64,000 bases of DNA, taken from positions 62,001 through 126,000 of the forward strand of contig JACKNM010000002.1 of assembly GCA_024234875.1 (NCBI GenBank), given 5' to 3'. The translations under genes were made by a program, and so were the position numbers. This DNA comes from Ectothiorhodospiraceae bacterium. Its GTDB lineage: Bacteria; Pseudomonadota; Gammaproteobacteria; HK1. The notes under the pieces are model-generated. The model was not told the DNA's origin. It saw only the letters and a program-made list of their open reading frames with translations, and searched no databases. Shown here piece by piece: positions 51,823-60,660 of the stretch. The stretch's first letter is position 1. Each line of letters begins with the position of its first letter.

Positions 51823-53001
51823 ATGAACGATCGGCAGCTGGCGCACCGGCTGCGGGCACGTGCTCACGCGCTGCTCGAGGGCGACGGCGCGCGGCGCTCA
51901 CGCCCGGGCGCGGCGCTCGACGCGGCGTTGGTGTCACTCGTCGTCGCCAGCGCGGTCGTCGTCACCCTCGAATCGGTGGCTGCGGTGCGGGTGCGCCACA
52001 CGGACTGGCTCCAGACCTGCGAGCACTGGGTGGCGGTGGCCTTCTGCGTCGAGTACGTGGGGCGCCTGTGGGTCGCGGCCGAGCAACCGGGGCCGGGTGG
52101 CGCCTGGGCGCGCCGGGCACGTTGGGCGACGAGCTTCCTCGGGCTGGTCGACCTCGTCGCCATCGCGCCGCTGCTCCTCGGCACCATGCTGCCGGCAGAT
52201 CTGCTGTTCTTGCGGCTGTTCCGAGTGCTGCGAATCGTCAAGCTCGGACGCTACGCACCGGCCCTCGGCAGCATCGCGACGGTGATTCGCCGGGAGCGGC
52301 GGTCGATCTACGGCTCGCTGCTCCTGCTCGCGGTCCTGCTCTTCGTCGCGGCGTCGGTGATGCACCTGATCGAGGCCCAGGCGCAGCCGCTCGCCTTCGG
52401 CAGCATTCCGGCATCGATGTGGTGGGCCATGGCCACCCTGACCACGGTCGGGTACGGCGACGTCACCCCGATCACCCCGGCCGGGCGGCTCGTCGGCGGG
52501 CTGGTGATGGTGCTGGGAATCGGGGTCTTCGGTCTGTGGACCAGCATCCTCGCCACCGGCTACCTGGAGGAGCATCGGCGACGTGGATTCGTGGTGAGCT
52601 GGAACCTGGTGGCCAGCATGCCGTTGTTCCAGGGCCTCGACGCCGCCCGCGTCGCGCGCATCGTCGACCTGCTCCGGCCCGAGACCGTGCCGCCCCGCTA
52701 CACCGTCATCCGCCGCGGCGAGAGCGGCGACTGCATGTACTTCGTCGTCGCCGGGGAGGTCGAGGTCGACCGACCGCCACACCCGGTCCGCCTCGGCCCG
52801 GGGCAGTACTTCGGCGAGGTCTCGCTACTGCGCGCCGCGCCACGCAACGCCACCGTCACCTCGGTGACCGAGTGCCGGCTCCTGCGTCTCGACCGGACCG
52901 CGCTGCAGCGCCTGCTGGCGAGCGAGCCGTCGATTCGCGAGAGCGTCGAGCACACCGCTCGCACCCGCGCCCCGAGCTGGGACGAGGCCCGCCCCGGATG
53001 A
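51823..53001 (+). CDS. cyclic-nucleotide-gated-like voltage-sensor K+ channel
   Basis: 392 residues. Six-helix channel (S1-S6, residues 30-250) with a charged S4 (R131, R134, R137, K140 spaced by three), selectivity filter TTVGYGD (207-213) for K+, and a cyclic-nucleotide-binding domain (265-370) with FGE (E332) and R341 in the RNAT position of the phosphate cassette. Similar in architecture to MlotiK1. ATG 51823 has GGAGAGG just before; GTG 51808 is an alternative. It is divergent from the SulP gene; the shared ligand-domain type suggests a common second messenger. Confidence 0.93.
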   Translation: MNDRQLAHRLRARAHALLEGDGARRSRPGAALDAALVSLVVASAVVVTLESVAAVRVRHTDWLQTCEHWVAVAFCVEYVGRLWVAAEQPGPGGAWARRARWATSFLGLVDLVAIAPLLLGTMLPADLLFLRLFRVLRIVKLGRYAPALGSIATVIRRERRSIYGSLLLLAVLLFVAASVMHLIEAQAQPLAFGSIPASMWWAMATLTTVGYGDVTPITPAGRLVGGLVMVLGIGVFGLWTSILATGYLEEHRRRGFVVSWNLVASMPLFQGLDAARVARIVDLLRPETVPPRYTVIRRGESGDCMYFVVAGEVEVDRPPHPVRLGPGQYFGEVSLLRAAPRNATVTSVTECRLLRLDRTALQRLLASEPSIRESVEHTARTRAPSWDEARPG

Positions 53002-53123
53002 GACGACGCGGCGGCAGGGTCCGTTGCGCGTCGATTGCCCATTCGGCCCATAATGCGCAACGCCTCGTGCCCCCGGACCGACGTGCCGGGACCGAGCGTG
53101 GTCCGTCCGAGGAGCGACCTCCG

Positions 53124-54611
53124 ATGTCTCCATCATCCGGTAACTGGCGCGTCGGCATCGGCGCCCTCCTCTTCGAGGGCAACACCCTCTCGCCCGTGGT
53201 CACCGAGCTCAGGGACTTCGAGTCGAAGTACCTGGCGCGCGGTGAGGACGTGCTCGGCTCGCTGCGGGGAAGCAACACCGAGATGGCGGGCGCCATCGAC
53301 ACGCTGGAGCTCCACGCGGTCGACATCGCACCTCTGCTCGCGACCCACGGCGGCGCCGGCGGTCGGGTCAGCGCGGCGGCGCACGCGGCGCTGACCGGCG
53401 ACCTGCTCGCGCGGCTGCGCGCGGCGATGCCACTCGACGCCCTCTACCTCGCCCTGCACGGCGCCTTCGTCGCCCAGGGCGTCGACGACATGGAGGGCGC
53501 GCTGCTCGCCCTGGTGCGCGAGATCGTCGGCGACATCCCGGTGGCGGTGAGCTGTGATCTGCACGCTCACATCACCACCGAGATGGTCCGCCACGCCGAC
53601 ATCCTGATCGGATACCGCCACTACCCGCACGACGACACCTACGACACCGGCCGGCGCTGCGCCGGCCTGCTGCTGCGGACCCTGCGCGGGCAGATCCGGC
53701 CGCTGACGGTCATGCACAAGGTGCCGATGGTGGTGCCGGCGCAGAAGCAGCGCACCAAGAGCGACGGGCCGATGGGCGCGCTCCACGCCCGGGCGCGTGC
53801 CCGCGAGGCAGCCGGCGACGTGCTGGCCCTCAGCTACTTCCCGGTGCAGCCATGGCTGGACTTCCCCGACGTGGCGTTCACCGCGGTGGCAGTCACCGAC
53901 GACGACCCCGAGGGCGCGGAGCAGGCGGCGGCGGATCTGGCCGACGCGGCGTGGCGGCGGCGCCACGAGTTCGACGTCGAGACCGTGGCGCCGGCCGAGG
54001 CGATTCGTGCCGGGCTCGCGGTCGAGGGTGGGCCGGTGGTCCTCGCCGACGCCGCCGACTGCACCGGCGGTGGCGCGACCGGTGACAGCGCAGTGGTGCT
54101 GGCGGCACTGCTCGAGCACGCGCCGCAGGCGAGCGCAGTGATCCTGATCGTCGACCCCGAGACGGTGGCGGCGGCCACCGCCGCCGGCATCGGCGGCCGC
54201 TTCCTCGCGCGCATCGGCAACAAGCTCGACCCGACCTACGGCGCGCCGGTCGAGGCCGAGGCACTGGTGGAGCGCCTCGTCGACGGCGGGTTCACCTACA
54301 CCGGCGGCCTGCTCGGCGGGGTGACCGCGACCATGGGCCCGAGCGCGGTGCTGCGTGTCGGCGCGGTGACGGTGGTGGTGGCCAGCCTCTCGAGCTACGA
54401 GTACGCCGACGAGCAGCTCCGCGCGGCCGGCGTCGACCCCTGGCGCTGCAAGTTCGTGGTGGTGAAGAACCCGATGAACTTCCAGCAGGCCTTCGCCGAT
54501 GCCCCCGCCGCCTTCACCCTCGACACCCCCGGACCGACCACCCCGAACCTCGCCCGCGTGCCGTGGCGCCACTGGACCCGCCCGGTGTACCCGCTCGACT
54601 TCCAGGAGTGA
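53124..54611 (+). CDS. M81-family metallopeptidase (microcystinase C/MlrC-like)
   Basis: 495 residues. Zinc peptidase of the DUF1485/MlrC group; relatives finish linear microcystin degradation or cleave small peptides. D-L-H-A-H around residue 148-152 and the early FEGNTLSP carry the likely metal ligands, with late GGATGDSAVVLAALLE and the C-terminal DUF1485-C half. No signal peptide. Start ATG 53124 follows GGAG by nine bases. 122 bp after the K+ channel and 68 bp before the flavin enzyme in the same direction, which may act on the same amine or peptide compound. Confidence 0.88.
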   Translation: MSPSSGNWRVGIGALLFEGNTLSPVVTELRDFESKYLARGEDVLGSLRGSNTEMAGAIDTLELHAVDIAPLLATHGGAGGRVSAAAHAALTGDLLARLRAAMPLDALYLALHGAFVAQGVDDMEGALLALVREIVGDIPVAVSCDLHAHITTEMVRHADILIGYRHYPHDDTYDTGRRCAGLLLRTLRGQIRPLTVMHKVPMVVPAQKQRTKSDGPMGALHARARAREAAGDVLALSYFPVQPWLDFPDVAFTAVAVTDDDPEGAEQAAADLADAAWRRRHEFDVETVAPAEAIRAGLAVEGGPVVLADAADCTGGGATGDSAVVLAALLEHAPQASAVILIVDPETVAAATAAGIGGRFLARIGNKLDPTYGAPVEAEALVERLVDGGFTYTGGLLGGVTATMGPSAVLRVGAVTVVVASLSSYEYADEQLRAAGVDPWRCKFVVVKNPMNFQQAFADAPAAFTLDTPGPTTPNLARVPWRHWTRPVYPLDFQE

Positions 54612-54679
54612 GCCGGGGCACGGCGCGGCCGACCCCGCCGCCGCCGCGAGACCCGCGCCCCCTCGACCGGTGAACGTCC

Positions 54680-56719
54680 ATGATCTCGACCGACCCCCTG
54701 CTGCAACCGTTCCAGCTCGAGCACCTGCGGCTGCGCAATCGCATCATCTCCACCGCCCACGAGCCCGCCTACTCCGAGGACGGCCTGCCGAAGGCCCGTT
54801 ATCGCCTCTACCACGCGGAGAAGGCGCGCGGCGGGATCGCGCTCACCATGACCGCCGGCTCGGCGGTGGTCGCGCCGGACAGCCCGGCCGCCTTCGGCAA
54901 CCTGCACGCCTATCGCGACGAGATCGTGCCGTGGCTGCGCGAGCTCGCCGACGCCTGTCACGAGCACGGCGCGGCGGTGATGATGCAGATCACCCACCTC
55001 GGACGACGCACGAGCTGGAGCAAGGCCGACTGGCTGCCGGTGCTCGCGCCATCACCGGTCCGTGAGCCGGCGCACCGCGCGTTTCCGAAGGCGGCGGAGG
55101 ACTGGGATCTCGACCGCATCGTCACCCAGTACGCGGACGCGGCGGAGCGCCTGCGCGCCGGCGGACTCGACGGAATCGAGATCGAGGCCTACGGCCATCT
55201 GCTCGACGGTTTCTGGTCGCCGGCCACCAACCACCGCGACGACGCCTACGGCGGCTCGCTCGACAACCGGCTGCGCTTCACCTGGCGGGTCCTCGATGCG
55301 GTGCGCGAGCGGGTCGGCCGGGACCTCGTGGTCGGCATCCGGATGGTGGCGGACGAGGACTGGACGCTCGGTCTCTCGCGCGAGGAAGGGGTCGAGATCG
55401 CGCGGCGGCTGGTCGCCTCGGGCCAGGTCGATTTCCTGAACCTGATCCGCGGCCACATCGACAGCGACGCGGCCCTCGCGCGTGTGATTCCCACCCAGGG
55501 AACGCCGTCGGCGCCACATCTCGACTTCTGCGCCGAGGTCCGCGCGGTGACGCGCTTCCCGGTGCTCCACGCGGCCCGCATCCCCGACGTGGCGACCGCC
55601 CGTCACGCCATCGCCGAGGGCAAGCTCGACCTCGTCGGGATGACTCGAGCCCACATCGCCGACCCGCACATCGTGCGCAAGGTGGCGGCAAGGCGCGAGC
55701 AGGAGATCCGCCCCTGCGTCGGCGCCACCTACTGCCTGGACCGCATCTACGAGGGCCACGAAGCGTTGTGCATCCACAACGCGGCGACCGGGCGCGAGGC
55801 CACCATGCCGCAGGTCGTACCACGCTCGGACGGCCCGGCGCGGCGCGCGGTCGTCGTCGGGGCCGGCCCGGGTGGCCTGGAAGCGGCACGGGTGCTCGCC
55901 GAGCGGGGCCACCACGTGCTGGTGCTCGAGGCGGCCTCGGCACCCGGTGGGCAGGTCGCGCTCACCAGCCGGCTGCCGCGCCGGCGCGAGATGATCGGCA
56001 TCGTCGACTGGCGGATGCAGATGTGCGAGGCGAGGGGGGTGCAGTTTCGCTTCGACACCTACGCGGAGGCGGAGGACGTCCTGGCCGAGACGCCCGACCT
56101 GGTCATCGTCGCCACCGGCGGGGTTCCCAACCTGGGCATCGTCGACGGCGCCGAGCACGCGGTGTCGACCTGGGACATCCTCTCCGCTGCCGTCGCCCCG
56201 GCCGATCGCGTGCTCGTCTACGACGACAACGCCGCCCACCCCGGCCTCTGCGCGGCCGAGCTCGTCGCCGACCACGGCAGCGTGCTCGAGGTGATCACGC
56301 CGGAGCGGTTCTTCGCCGCCGACATCGGCGGGCTCAACCACGTCGCCTACGCGCGCGCGCTCGACCGTGCCGGCGCGCGCATCACGATCAACAAGCGCCT
56401 GCGCGCCATTCGCCGCGACGGCAACGCACTGATCGCCGTGGTCGGCTCGGACTACTCGGATCGGATCGAGGAACGCAGGGTCGACCAGGTGGTGGTCGAG
56501 CACGGCACGCTACCGCTCGATGCGCTCTACCACGCGCTGAAGCCGCTCAGCCGGAACCTCGGCGAGGTCGATCAGCGCGCGCTGATCGCGGTCGCGCCGC
56601 AGACCGTCACCACCAATCCCGACGGGCGCTTCCAGCTCTTCCGAATCGGCGACGCGGTGGCCTCGCGCAACGTGCACGCGGCAATCTACGACGCGTTGCG
56701 GCTCTGCGTGACGGTCTGA
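54680..56719 (+). CDS. NADH:flavin oxidoreductase / DgcA-like (TMADH-type) demethylase
   Basis: 679 residues. Old-yellow-enzyme FMN barrel (1-340), a [4Fe-4S] region and a C-terminal FAD/NAD(P) domain with GAGPGG near residue 394. Trimethylamine dehydrogenase, 2,4-dienoyl-CoA reductase and dimethylglycine/N-methylproline demethylases share this layout; the RPCVGATYC...CIHNAATGRE stretch points to the DgcA-like demethylase branch. Cysteines are C346, C352 and C364, so the second cysteine of the normal CxxCNQxC is Ala and the fourth ligand must come from elsewhere. Start ATG 54680 has only a weak ribosome site. Confidence 0.9.
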   Translation: MISTDPLLQPFQLEHLRLRNRIISTAHEPAYSEDGLPKARYRLYHAEKARGGIALTMTAGSAVVAPDSPAAFGNLHAYRDEIVPWLRELADACHEHGAAVMMQITHLGRRTSWSKADWLPVLAPSPVREPAHRAFPKAAEDWDLDRIVTQYADAAERLRAGGLDGIEIEAYGHLLDGFWSPATNHRDDAYGGSLDNRLRFTWRVLDAVRERVGRDLVVGIRMVADEDWTLGLSREEGVEIARRLVASGQVDFLNLIRGHIDSDAALARVIPTQGTPSAPHLDFCAEVRAVTRFPVLHAARIPDVATARHAIAEGKLDLVGMTRAHIADPHIVRKVAARREQEIRPCVGATYCLDRIYEGHEALCIHNAATGREATMPQVVPRSDGPARRAVVVGAGPGGLEAARVLAERGHHVLVLEAASAPGGQVALTSRLPRRREMIGIVDWRMQMCEARGVQFRFDTYAEAEDVLAETPDLVIVATGGVPNLGIVDGAEHAVSTWDILSAAVAPADRVLVYDDNAAHPGLCAAELVADHGSVLEVITPERFFAADIGGLNHVAYARALDRAGARITINKRLRAIRRDGNALIAVVGSDYSDRIEERRVDQVVVEHGTLPLDALYHALKPLSRNLGEVDQRALIAVAPQTVTTNPDGRFQLFRIGDAVASRNVHAAIYDALRLCVTV

Positions 56720-56751
56720 GCGCCGGCGCGAGGACCGACGATCCCGGGCAC

Positions 56752-57957
56752 TCACCCGGCACGCGCCAGCCGTGCGACGGGGCGGTCGTCGATGGGGGCA
56801 TGAAGCGTCGCCGCCACCACCCCGAGCGCGGCGGCAATCCACCACACCAGCTCGTAGCTGCCGGTCGCGTCGTACACGCGCCCGCCGACCCATGCCCCGA
56901 CGAAGTTGCCGGCCTGATGGCTCAGGTAGACGATCGCGAACAGCGTCGACAGATACCGCGGACCGAAGACCTGGGCGATGAGACCACTGGTCAGGGGGAC
57001 GGTCCCGAGCCAGATGAAGCCGAGCACCGCGCAGAACACCAGCACCGAGAGCGGCGTCGGCCCGACGACGACGAAGATCACGATGGCCAGCGCACGCCCC
57101 AGATAGATCCCCGATAGCAGGTACTTCTTCCGGTGCAGGCCGCCGAGGTAGCCGGCGGTCCACGCGCCGAGCATGTTGAAGCAGGCGATGACCATCAACG
57201 CGCTGGCGGCGAGACCCTCGCCGAGACCCTGGTCCTGGATATAGGCCGGCAGGTGGGTGGCGACGAACTGGACCTGGAACCCGCAGACGAAGAACCCGAG
57301 CAACAACAACAGATAGCCGGAATGACCGCGCGCCTCGGCGAGCGCCTCCGACAGGCTCTGGCCGCCGCGGCGATCGGTGACCTGTCGGTCGGCCGAGCGC
57401 AGGCAGGCGGCGAGCGGCAACAGGAGCGCAAACGCGCCAGCCAGCGTCAGTAGGGCGCCACTCCAGCCACTGGTGGCGATCCGCGATTGCACCAACGGAA
57501 TGATCGCGAGCTGACCGGCGGTCGCGCCCGCGGTGACGATGCCGAGCCAGAGCGAGCGGCGCTCGGCGGGTGCCACCCGCGCGACCGCGCCGAGCAGCAC
57601 CGGCATCCCGCAGGCGCTGATGCCCATGCCGACCAGAAGCCCACCGCCGAGCATCATGGTCGAGGCGGATGTGGCCTGCGACATCACCGCGAGCCCGGCA
57701 GCGTAGAGCGCGCCGCCGGCGAGCACCGTGCGCGCGCTGCCCCACTTGTCGGAGATGGCGCCGGCGAAGGGCGCGGCGATGCCGTTGAGCAGCGCCTGCA
57801 CCGCGATCACGAGCGAGAAGCTCTCCCGACCCCAGCCCATGTCGAGCGAGATCGGGATGACGAACAGGCCGAAGCTCTGACGGGTTCCGAAGGCGAGCCC
57901 GACGATGCCGACGGCGCACAGCAACACCAGCACGGCGAGGCGTGGTGACGATCGCAT
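56752..57957 (-). CDS. major facilitator superfamily transporter
   Basis: 401 residues, about 12 membrane helices in two six-helix halves. Conserved FGTRQSFGLFVIPISLDMGWGRESFS N-terminus and SDKWGSART loop between helices 2 and 3, of the oxalate/formate and monocarboxylate-type subgroup. It would move a small organic acid; the solute is not indicated. Convergent with the demethylase gene and 146 bp upstream-adjacent to the peroxiredoxin gene. Confidence 0.92.
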   Translation of the reverse strand: MRSSPRLAVLVLLCAVGIVGLAFGTRQSFGLFVIPISLDMGWGRESFSLVIAVQALLNGIAAPFAGAISDKWGSARTVLAGGALYAAGLAVMSQATSASTMMLGGGLLVGMGISACGMPVLLGAVARVAPAERRSLWLGIVTAGATAGQLAIIPLVQSRIATSGWSGALLTLAGAFALLLPLAACLRSADRQVTDRRGGQSLSEALAEARGHSGYLLLLLGFFVCGFQVQFVATHLPAYIQDQGLGEGLAASALMVIACFNMLGAWTAGYLGGLHRKKYLLSGIYLGRALAIVIFVVVGPTPLSVLVFCAVLGFIWLGTVPLTSGLIAQVFGPRYLSTLFAIVYLSHQAGNFVGAWVGGRVYDATGSYELVWWIAAALGVVAATLHAPIDDRPVARLARAG

Positions 57958-58103
57958 GTGTCGTGCGTCCTTCGCAGCCGCCGCTCACCCCCGAGGGACA
58001 TCGGGGAGGAATCCGCCACCACCGGGGGCCGCGCGACGGGAGGAGGCCGGGGCGGGGCGCCGGCGCTCGGGCCACCCGCGCCTCGCCCACGGCCTGACGT
58101 CGA

Positions 58104-58562
58104 TCAGCCCTTCAGCTCCTGGAGCCTGGCCAGCGCCTTGTCCACGTCGGGCAGAGTGCCCTGGTGGAGCTCGCTGTGCCGGACCACGCCTTCCGGGTCG
58201 ATGATGAAGAGGGTGCGGTTGGTGATCCCGCTCTCCTCGTTCAGGATTCCGAACGCCTTACCGACCCCGCCGTGGGGCCAGAAGTCGGCCAGAAGGGGAT
58301 GGCGAATGCCACCCATCGCGACCGCCCAGGTCTTCAGCGCGAACATCGAGTCGACGCTCAGACCGAGGAGCTGGGCTCCACTCTCCTCAAACCTCGTCAA
58401 CGCACGGTTGAACGTGGAGGTCTGATTGCTTCACCCGCCGGTGAACGCGAGTGGGAACGTGTGCAGCACCACCCACTTGCCGCGGTACTGCGCGAGCGAG
58501 ACCATCTGACCCTCGTGGCTCTTCAGCTCGAAGTCAGGGGCCTTGTCGCCTGCCTTCAACAT
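58104..58562 (-). CDS. selenocysteine-containing peroxiredoxin (AhpC/TSA family, TGA = Sec44)
   Basis: 152 residues with one in-frame TGA (58433-58431). The sequence reads without shift through it: FPLAFTGG-Sec-SNQTSTFN. The Sec falls on the peroxidatic position of the family motif PxxxTxxC (P37, T41, U44), the only place where Cys-to-Sec exchange is commonly found. Reduces H2O2 and organic peroxides. ATG 58562 has GGAGGAC 8 bases upstream. Translations that stop at the TGA give two fragments, which would wrongly look like a truncated gene plus a TTG-started remnant. A SECIS-like stem-loop follows the TGA. Divergent from a nitroreductase. A resolving cysteine is not apparent, so it is likely a 1-Cys type. 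Confidence 0.92.
58388..58424 (-). promoter_or_regulatory. bacterial SECIS-like hairpin downstream of the Sec codon
   Basis: In the mRNA, +7 to +43 after UGA: outer stem CAGACCTC / GAGGTTTG (8 bp, one G-U), small internal region, apical stem TCAAC / GTTGA (5 bp) and loop CGTGC (58406-58402, +25 to +29) with G as second base. Small apical loop, G in its first two bases and loop 16-37 nt from UGA match the known bSECIS rules for SelB recruitment. Confidence 0.8.
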
Positions 58563-58680
58563 CGTGGTGTCCTCCAATCTCACCGCCCGGTCTTGCCCGG
58601 AGCGGCGCCGGCATGGTAACCCAGGCGCCCCCGAGAAGGCAGACCGCCGCAGCGGCGGTCCTCGACGAGCAGGAAGACCC

Positions 58681-59484
58681 ATGTCCGAGCGACTCCGACC
58701 CGGTGAGGCACCGCTGGATGCCCACGGCCTACCCACCAGCGAGACCATCGCCCTCCTCCACCGCCGCGTCAGCGTGCGGAGCTATACCGACGACCCGGTG
58801 GACGACGCCCACGTCGAGGCCGTCCTGCGCGCCGCGTTCCGCGCCCCGACCTCGTCCAACATCCAGGCCTACAGCGTGGTCGTGGTGCGCGACCGCGAGA
58901 CGTTGGCCCGACTCGCCCCGGTCACCGGCAACCAGCAACACGTGGCCGACGCGCCGGTGTTCCTCGCCTTCTGCGCCGACATGCGGCGGATGGAGCACGC
59001 CATCACCGGGCTCGGCTCGGACCTGGAGGACAACAACCTCGAGATGGGTCTGGTCACCAGCATCGACGCCGCCCTGGTGGGGATGTCGGCTTCCCTGGCG
59101 GCGGAGTCGCTCGGTCTCGCCGGAGTGATGATCGGCGCGGTGCGCAACGACGCCCGAGCCACCGCCGAGATCCTCGGGCTCCCGCGGCGGGTCTACGTGG
59201 TGTTCGGCATGGTGCTCGGTTGGCCTGCCGACGTCCCGGCCCAGAAGCCACGGATGCCCTACGCGTCGATGGTCCACGTCGAGCGCTTCGGTCGGCACCC
59301 CGACGGGGCGACGATGGAGGGCGCGTTGGCGCGTTACGACCGCGAGCTCGCCGAGCACTATCGTGGGCAGGGCCGACCGACCGCGGACGACTCGTGGTCG
59401 GCGGAGACCGCCAAGAAGTTCTCGGTGCGCCCGCGCCAGAAGCTGCGCGAGCAGCTCGCGGGACGCGGCTTCGACTTCGGCTGA
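58681..59484 (+). CDS. NAD(P)H-dependent nitroreductase-family flavoprotein
   Basis: 267 residues. FMN enzyme of the NfsA/Frp type reducing nitro groups, quinones or flavins. HRRVSVRSYTDDPV with the FMN-binding RRxSxR, APTSSNIQAYSVVVVRD and the late VFGMVLGWP are all in the family. ATG 58681 follows AGGAAG. Divergent from the selenoprotein peroxiredoxin across 118 bp, an arrangement suggestive of shared oxidative-stress control. Confidence 0.92.
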   Translation: MSERLRPGEAPLDAHGLPTSETIALLHRRVSVRSYTDDPVDDAHVEAVLRAAFRAPTSSNIQAYSVVVVRDRETLARLAPVTGNQQHVADAPVFLAFCADMRRMEHAITGLGSDLEDNNLEMGLVTSIDAALVGMSASLAAESLGLAGVMIGAVRNDARATAEILGLPRRVYVVFGMVLGWPADVPAQKPRMPYASMVHVERFGRHPDGATMEGALARYDRELAEHYRGQGRPTADDSWSAETAKKFSVRPRQKLREQLAGRGFDFG

Positions 59485-59523
59485 GCCCGCGCCGCCCGCC
59501 ATGGCGGGGCATCACCAGCCGGC

Positions 59524-59545
59524 GGGCGGGGACAGGGCCCCGCCC
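59524..59545. terminator. GC hairpin between convergent genes
   Basis: GGGCGGGG (59524-59531) pairs perfectly with CCCCGCCC (59538-59545) around a 6-base loop, between the nitroreductase and dioxygenase stops. Again no T run. Confidence 0.5.
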
Positions 59546-59586
59546 CCACACCGTCGGCTCGACGCCCGGCCGACGGCGGCGCCGAC

Positions 59587-60624
59587 TCAGAACACGTAGC
59601 GCGCGCCCTCTCCGACCGCGACGCCGCCGCGCGGGCCGGTGTTGTACCGGCAGGCGAAGTCGTCGGCGAGGGGGCGGCCCTCGCGGATGTTGAGCCAGAA
59701 GCGCAGCAGACAGCGCCGCCGCGCCGGCTCGTCGTGATCGACGAACGACGCGCGCGAGTGGAACGCGCTGTGGTTGCTGACCATCTGGATGTCGCCCGGC
59801 GCGAGCCGGAACCCGTAGCCCATCTCCTCGCGCTCGGCCACCGCGCGCAGGAAGTCCAGCGCTGCACGCTCCTCGCCGGTGAGCGGGACTCCGGACTTGG
59901 TCGCCGCGCCCTCGATCATCCGATAGTTGAACGAGCAGCTCACCCGTCCGGCGAAGTCGCTGTAGACCGGCACGCGGTTGGTGGTCAGCTCGTCGACGTC
60001 CCCGGTCGGTCCCTCGCCGCGGAGATCGTTGTGGAACCCGCGACAGAGGATGGCGAGGTGCTCGGGATGCTCGTCGAGGATCACGTTGTAGACGGCGGTG
60101 GAGCTGATCACCCGACTCTCGCCACCGGAGCGTGCGGCACGCAGGCAGAGCAGACTGGTGGCGTCCGAGGTGTCGACGTGTGGCATGAGCTCGGCATTGG
60201 TGGCGAAGCCGCGGGCGTTGATGTCGCCGTAGTCGTTGCCGCGGTCCGAGACCTCCGAGATGAGCTGACCACGCGAGTTCTGCGAGATCGGCTCCCCGGC
60301 GTGAACGCCGAATCCCCAGTAGAGGATCTCCACCGTCTCACGGTCGTAGCGCTCGACCGGGACACCGCGGAGCATGGCGACCCCTCGACCGTTCTCGACC
60401 TCGTCGGCCAGCGCCGCGATGCGCGGGCCGAGCGTCGGCAACTCGAAGTCCTCGCGGGTGAACGCCGCGACTCCGAGCCCGCGCGCCCTCACCGCGCGCA
60501 CCGCCGCGTCGAGCTCCGCCACCTCGCCGGGCGTCAGCGTGTGGCGCCATGCCGGGTCCGCCGCGAGCTCGCTCCCGGTCCACACCGAGCGCTCCGTGAT
60601 CGGGGTCATACGCACTGCGTTCAT
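59587..60624 (-). CDS. TauD/TfdA-family Fe(II)/2-oxoglutarate dioxygenase
   Basis: 345 residues. Iron ligands H149-V-D151 and a distal His (H289 in NHSAFHSR), with an Arg-rich C-terminal segment (RRRCLLRFW) contributing the 2-oxoglutarate contact. Sequence is only distantly related to the other TauD protein in the window, and closer to the gamma-butyrobetaine-hydroxylase/clavaminate-type branch by length. Last of three leftward genes, 36 bp after the racemase-like gene, so probably one step of the same catabolic route. Confidence 0.9.
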   Translation of the reverse strand: MNAVRMTPITERSVWTGSELAADPAWRHTLTPGEVAELDAAVRAVRARGLGVAAFTREDFELPTLGPRIAALADEVENGRGVAMLRGVPVERYDRETVEILYWGFGVHAGEPISQNSRGQLISEVSDRGNDYGDINARGFATNAELMPHVDTSDATSLLCLRAARSGGESRVISSTAVYNVILDEHPEHLAILCRGFHNDLRGEGPTGDVDELTTNRVPVYSDFAGRVSCSFNYRMIEGAATKSGVPLTGEERAALDFLRAVAEREEMGYGFRLAPGDIQMVSNHSAFHSRASFVDHDEPARRRCLLRFWLNIREGRPLADDFACRYNTGPRGGVAVGEGARYVF

Positions 60625-60660
60625 CGCGCTTCTCCGTACACGCTGTCTCGTCGCGCCGCG

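Noticed and set aside
58104..58400. Peroxiredoxin as pseudogene broken by a nonsense mutation
   Set aside because: The TGA is precisely at the catalytic residue, the frame is kept on both sides, and a SECIS-like hairpin follows; a random stop is improbable.
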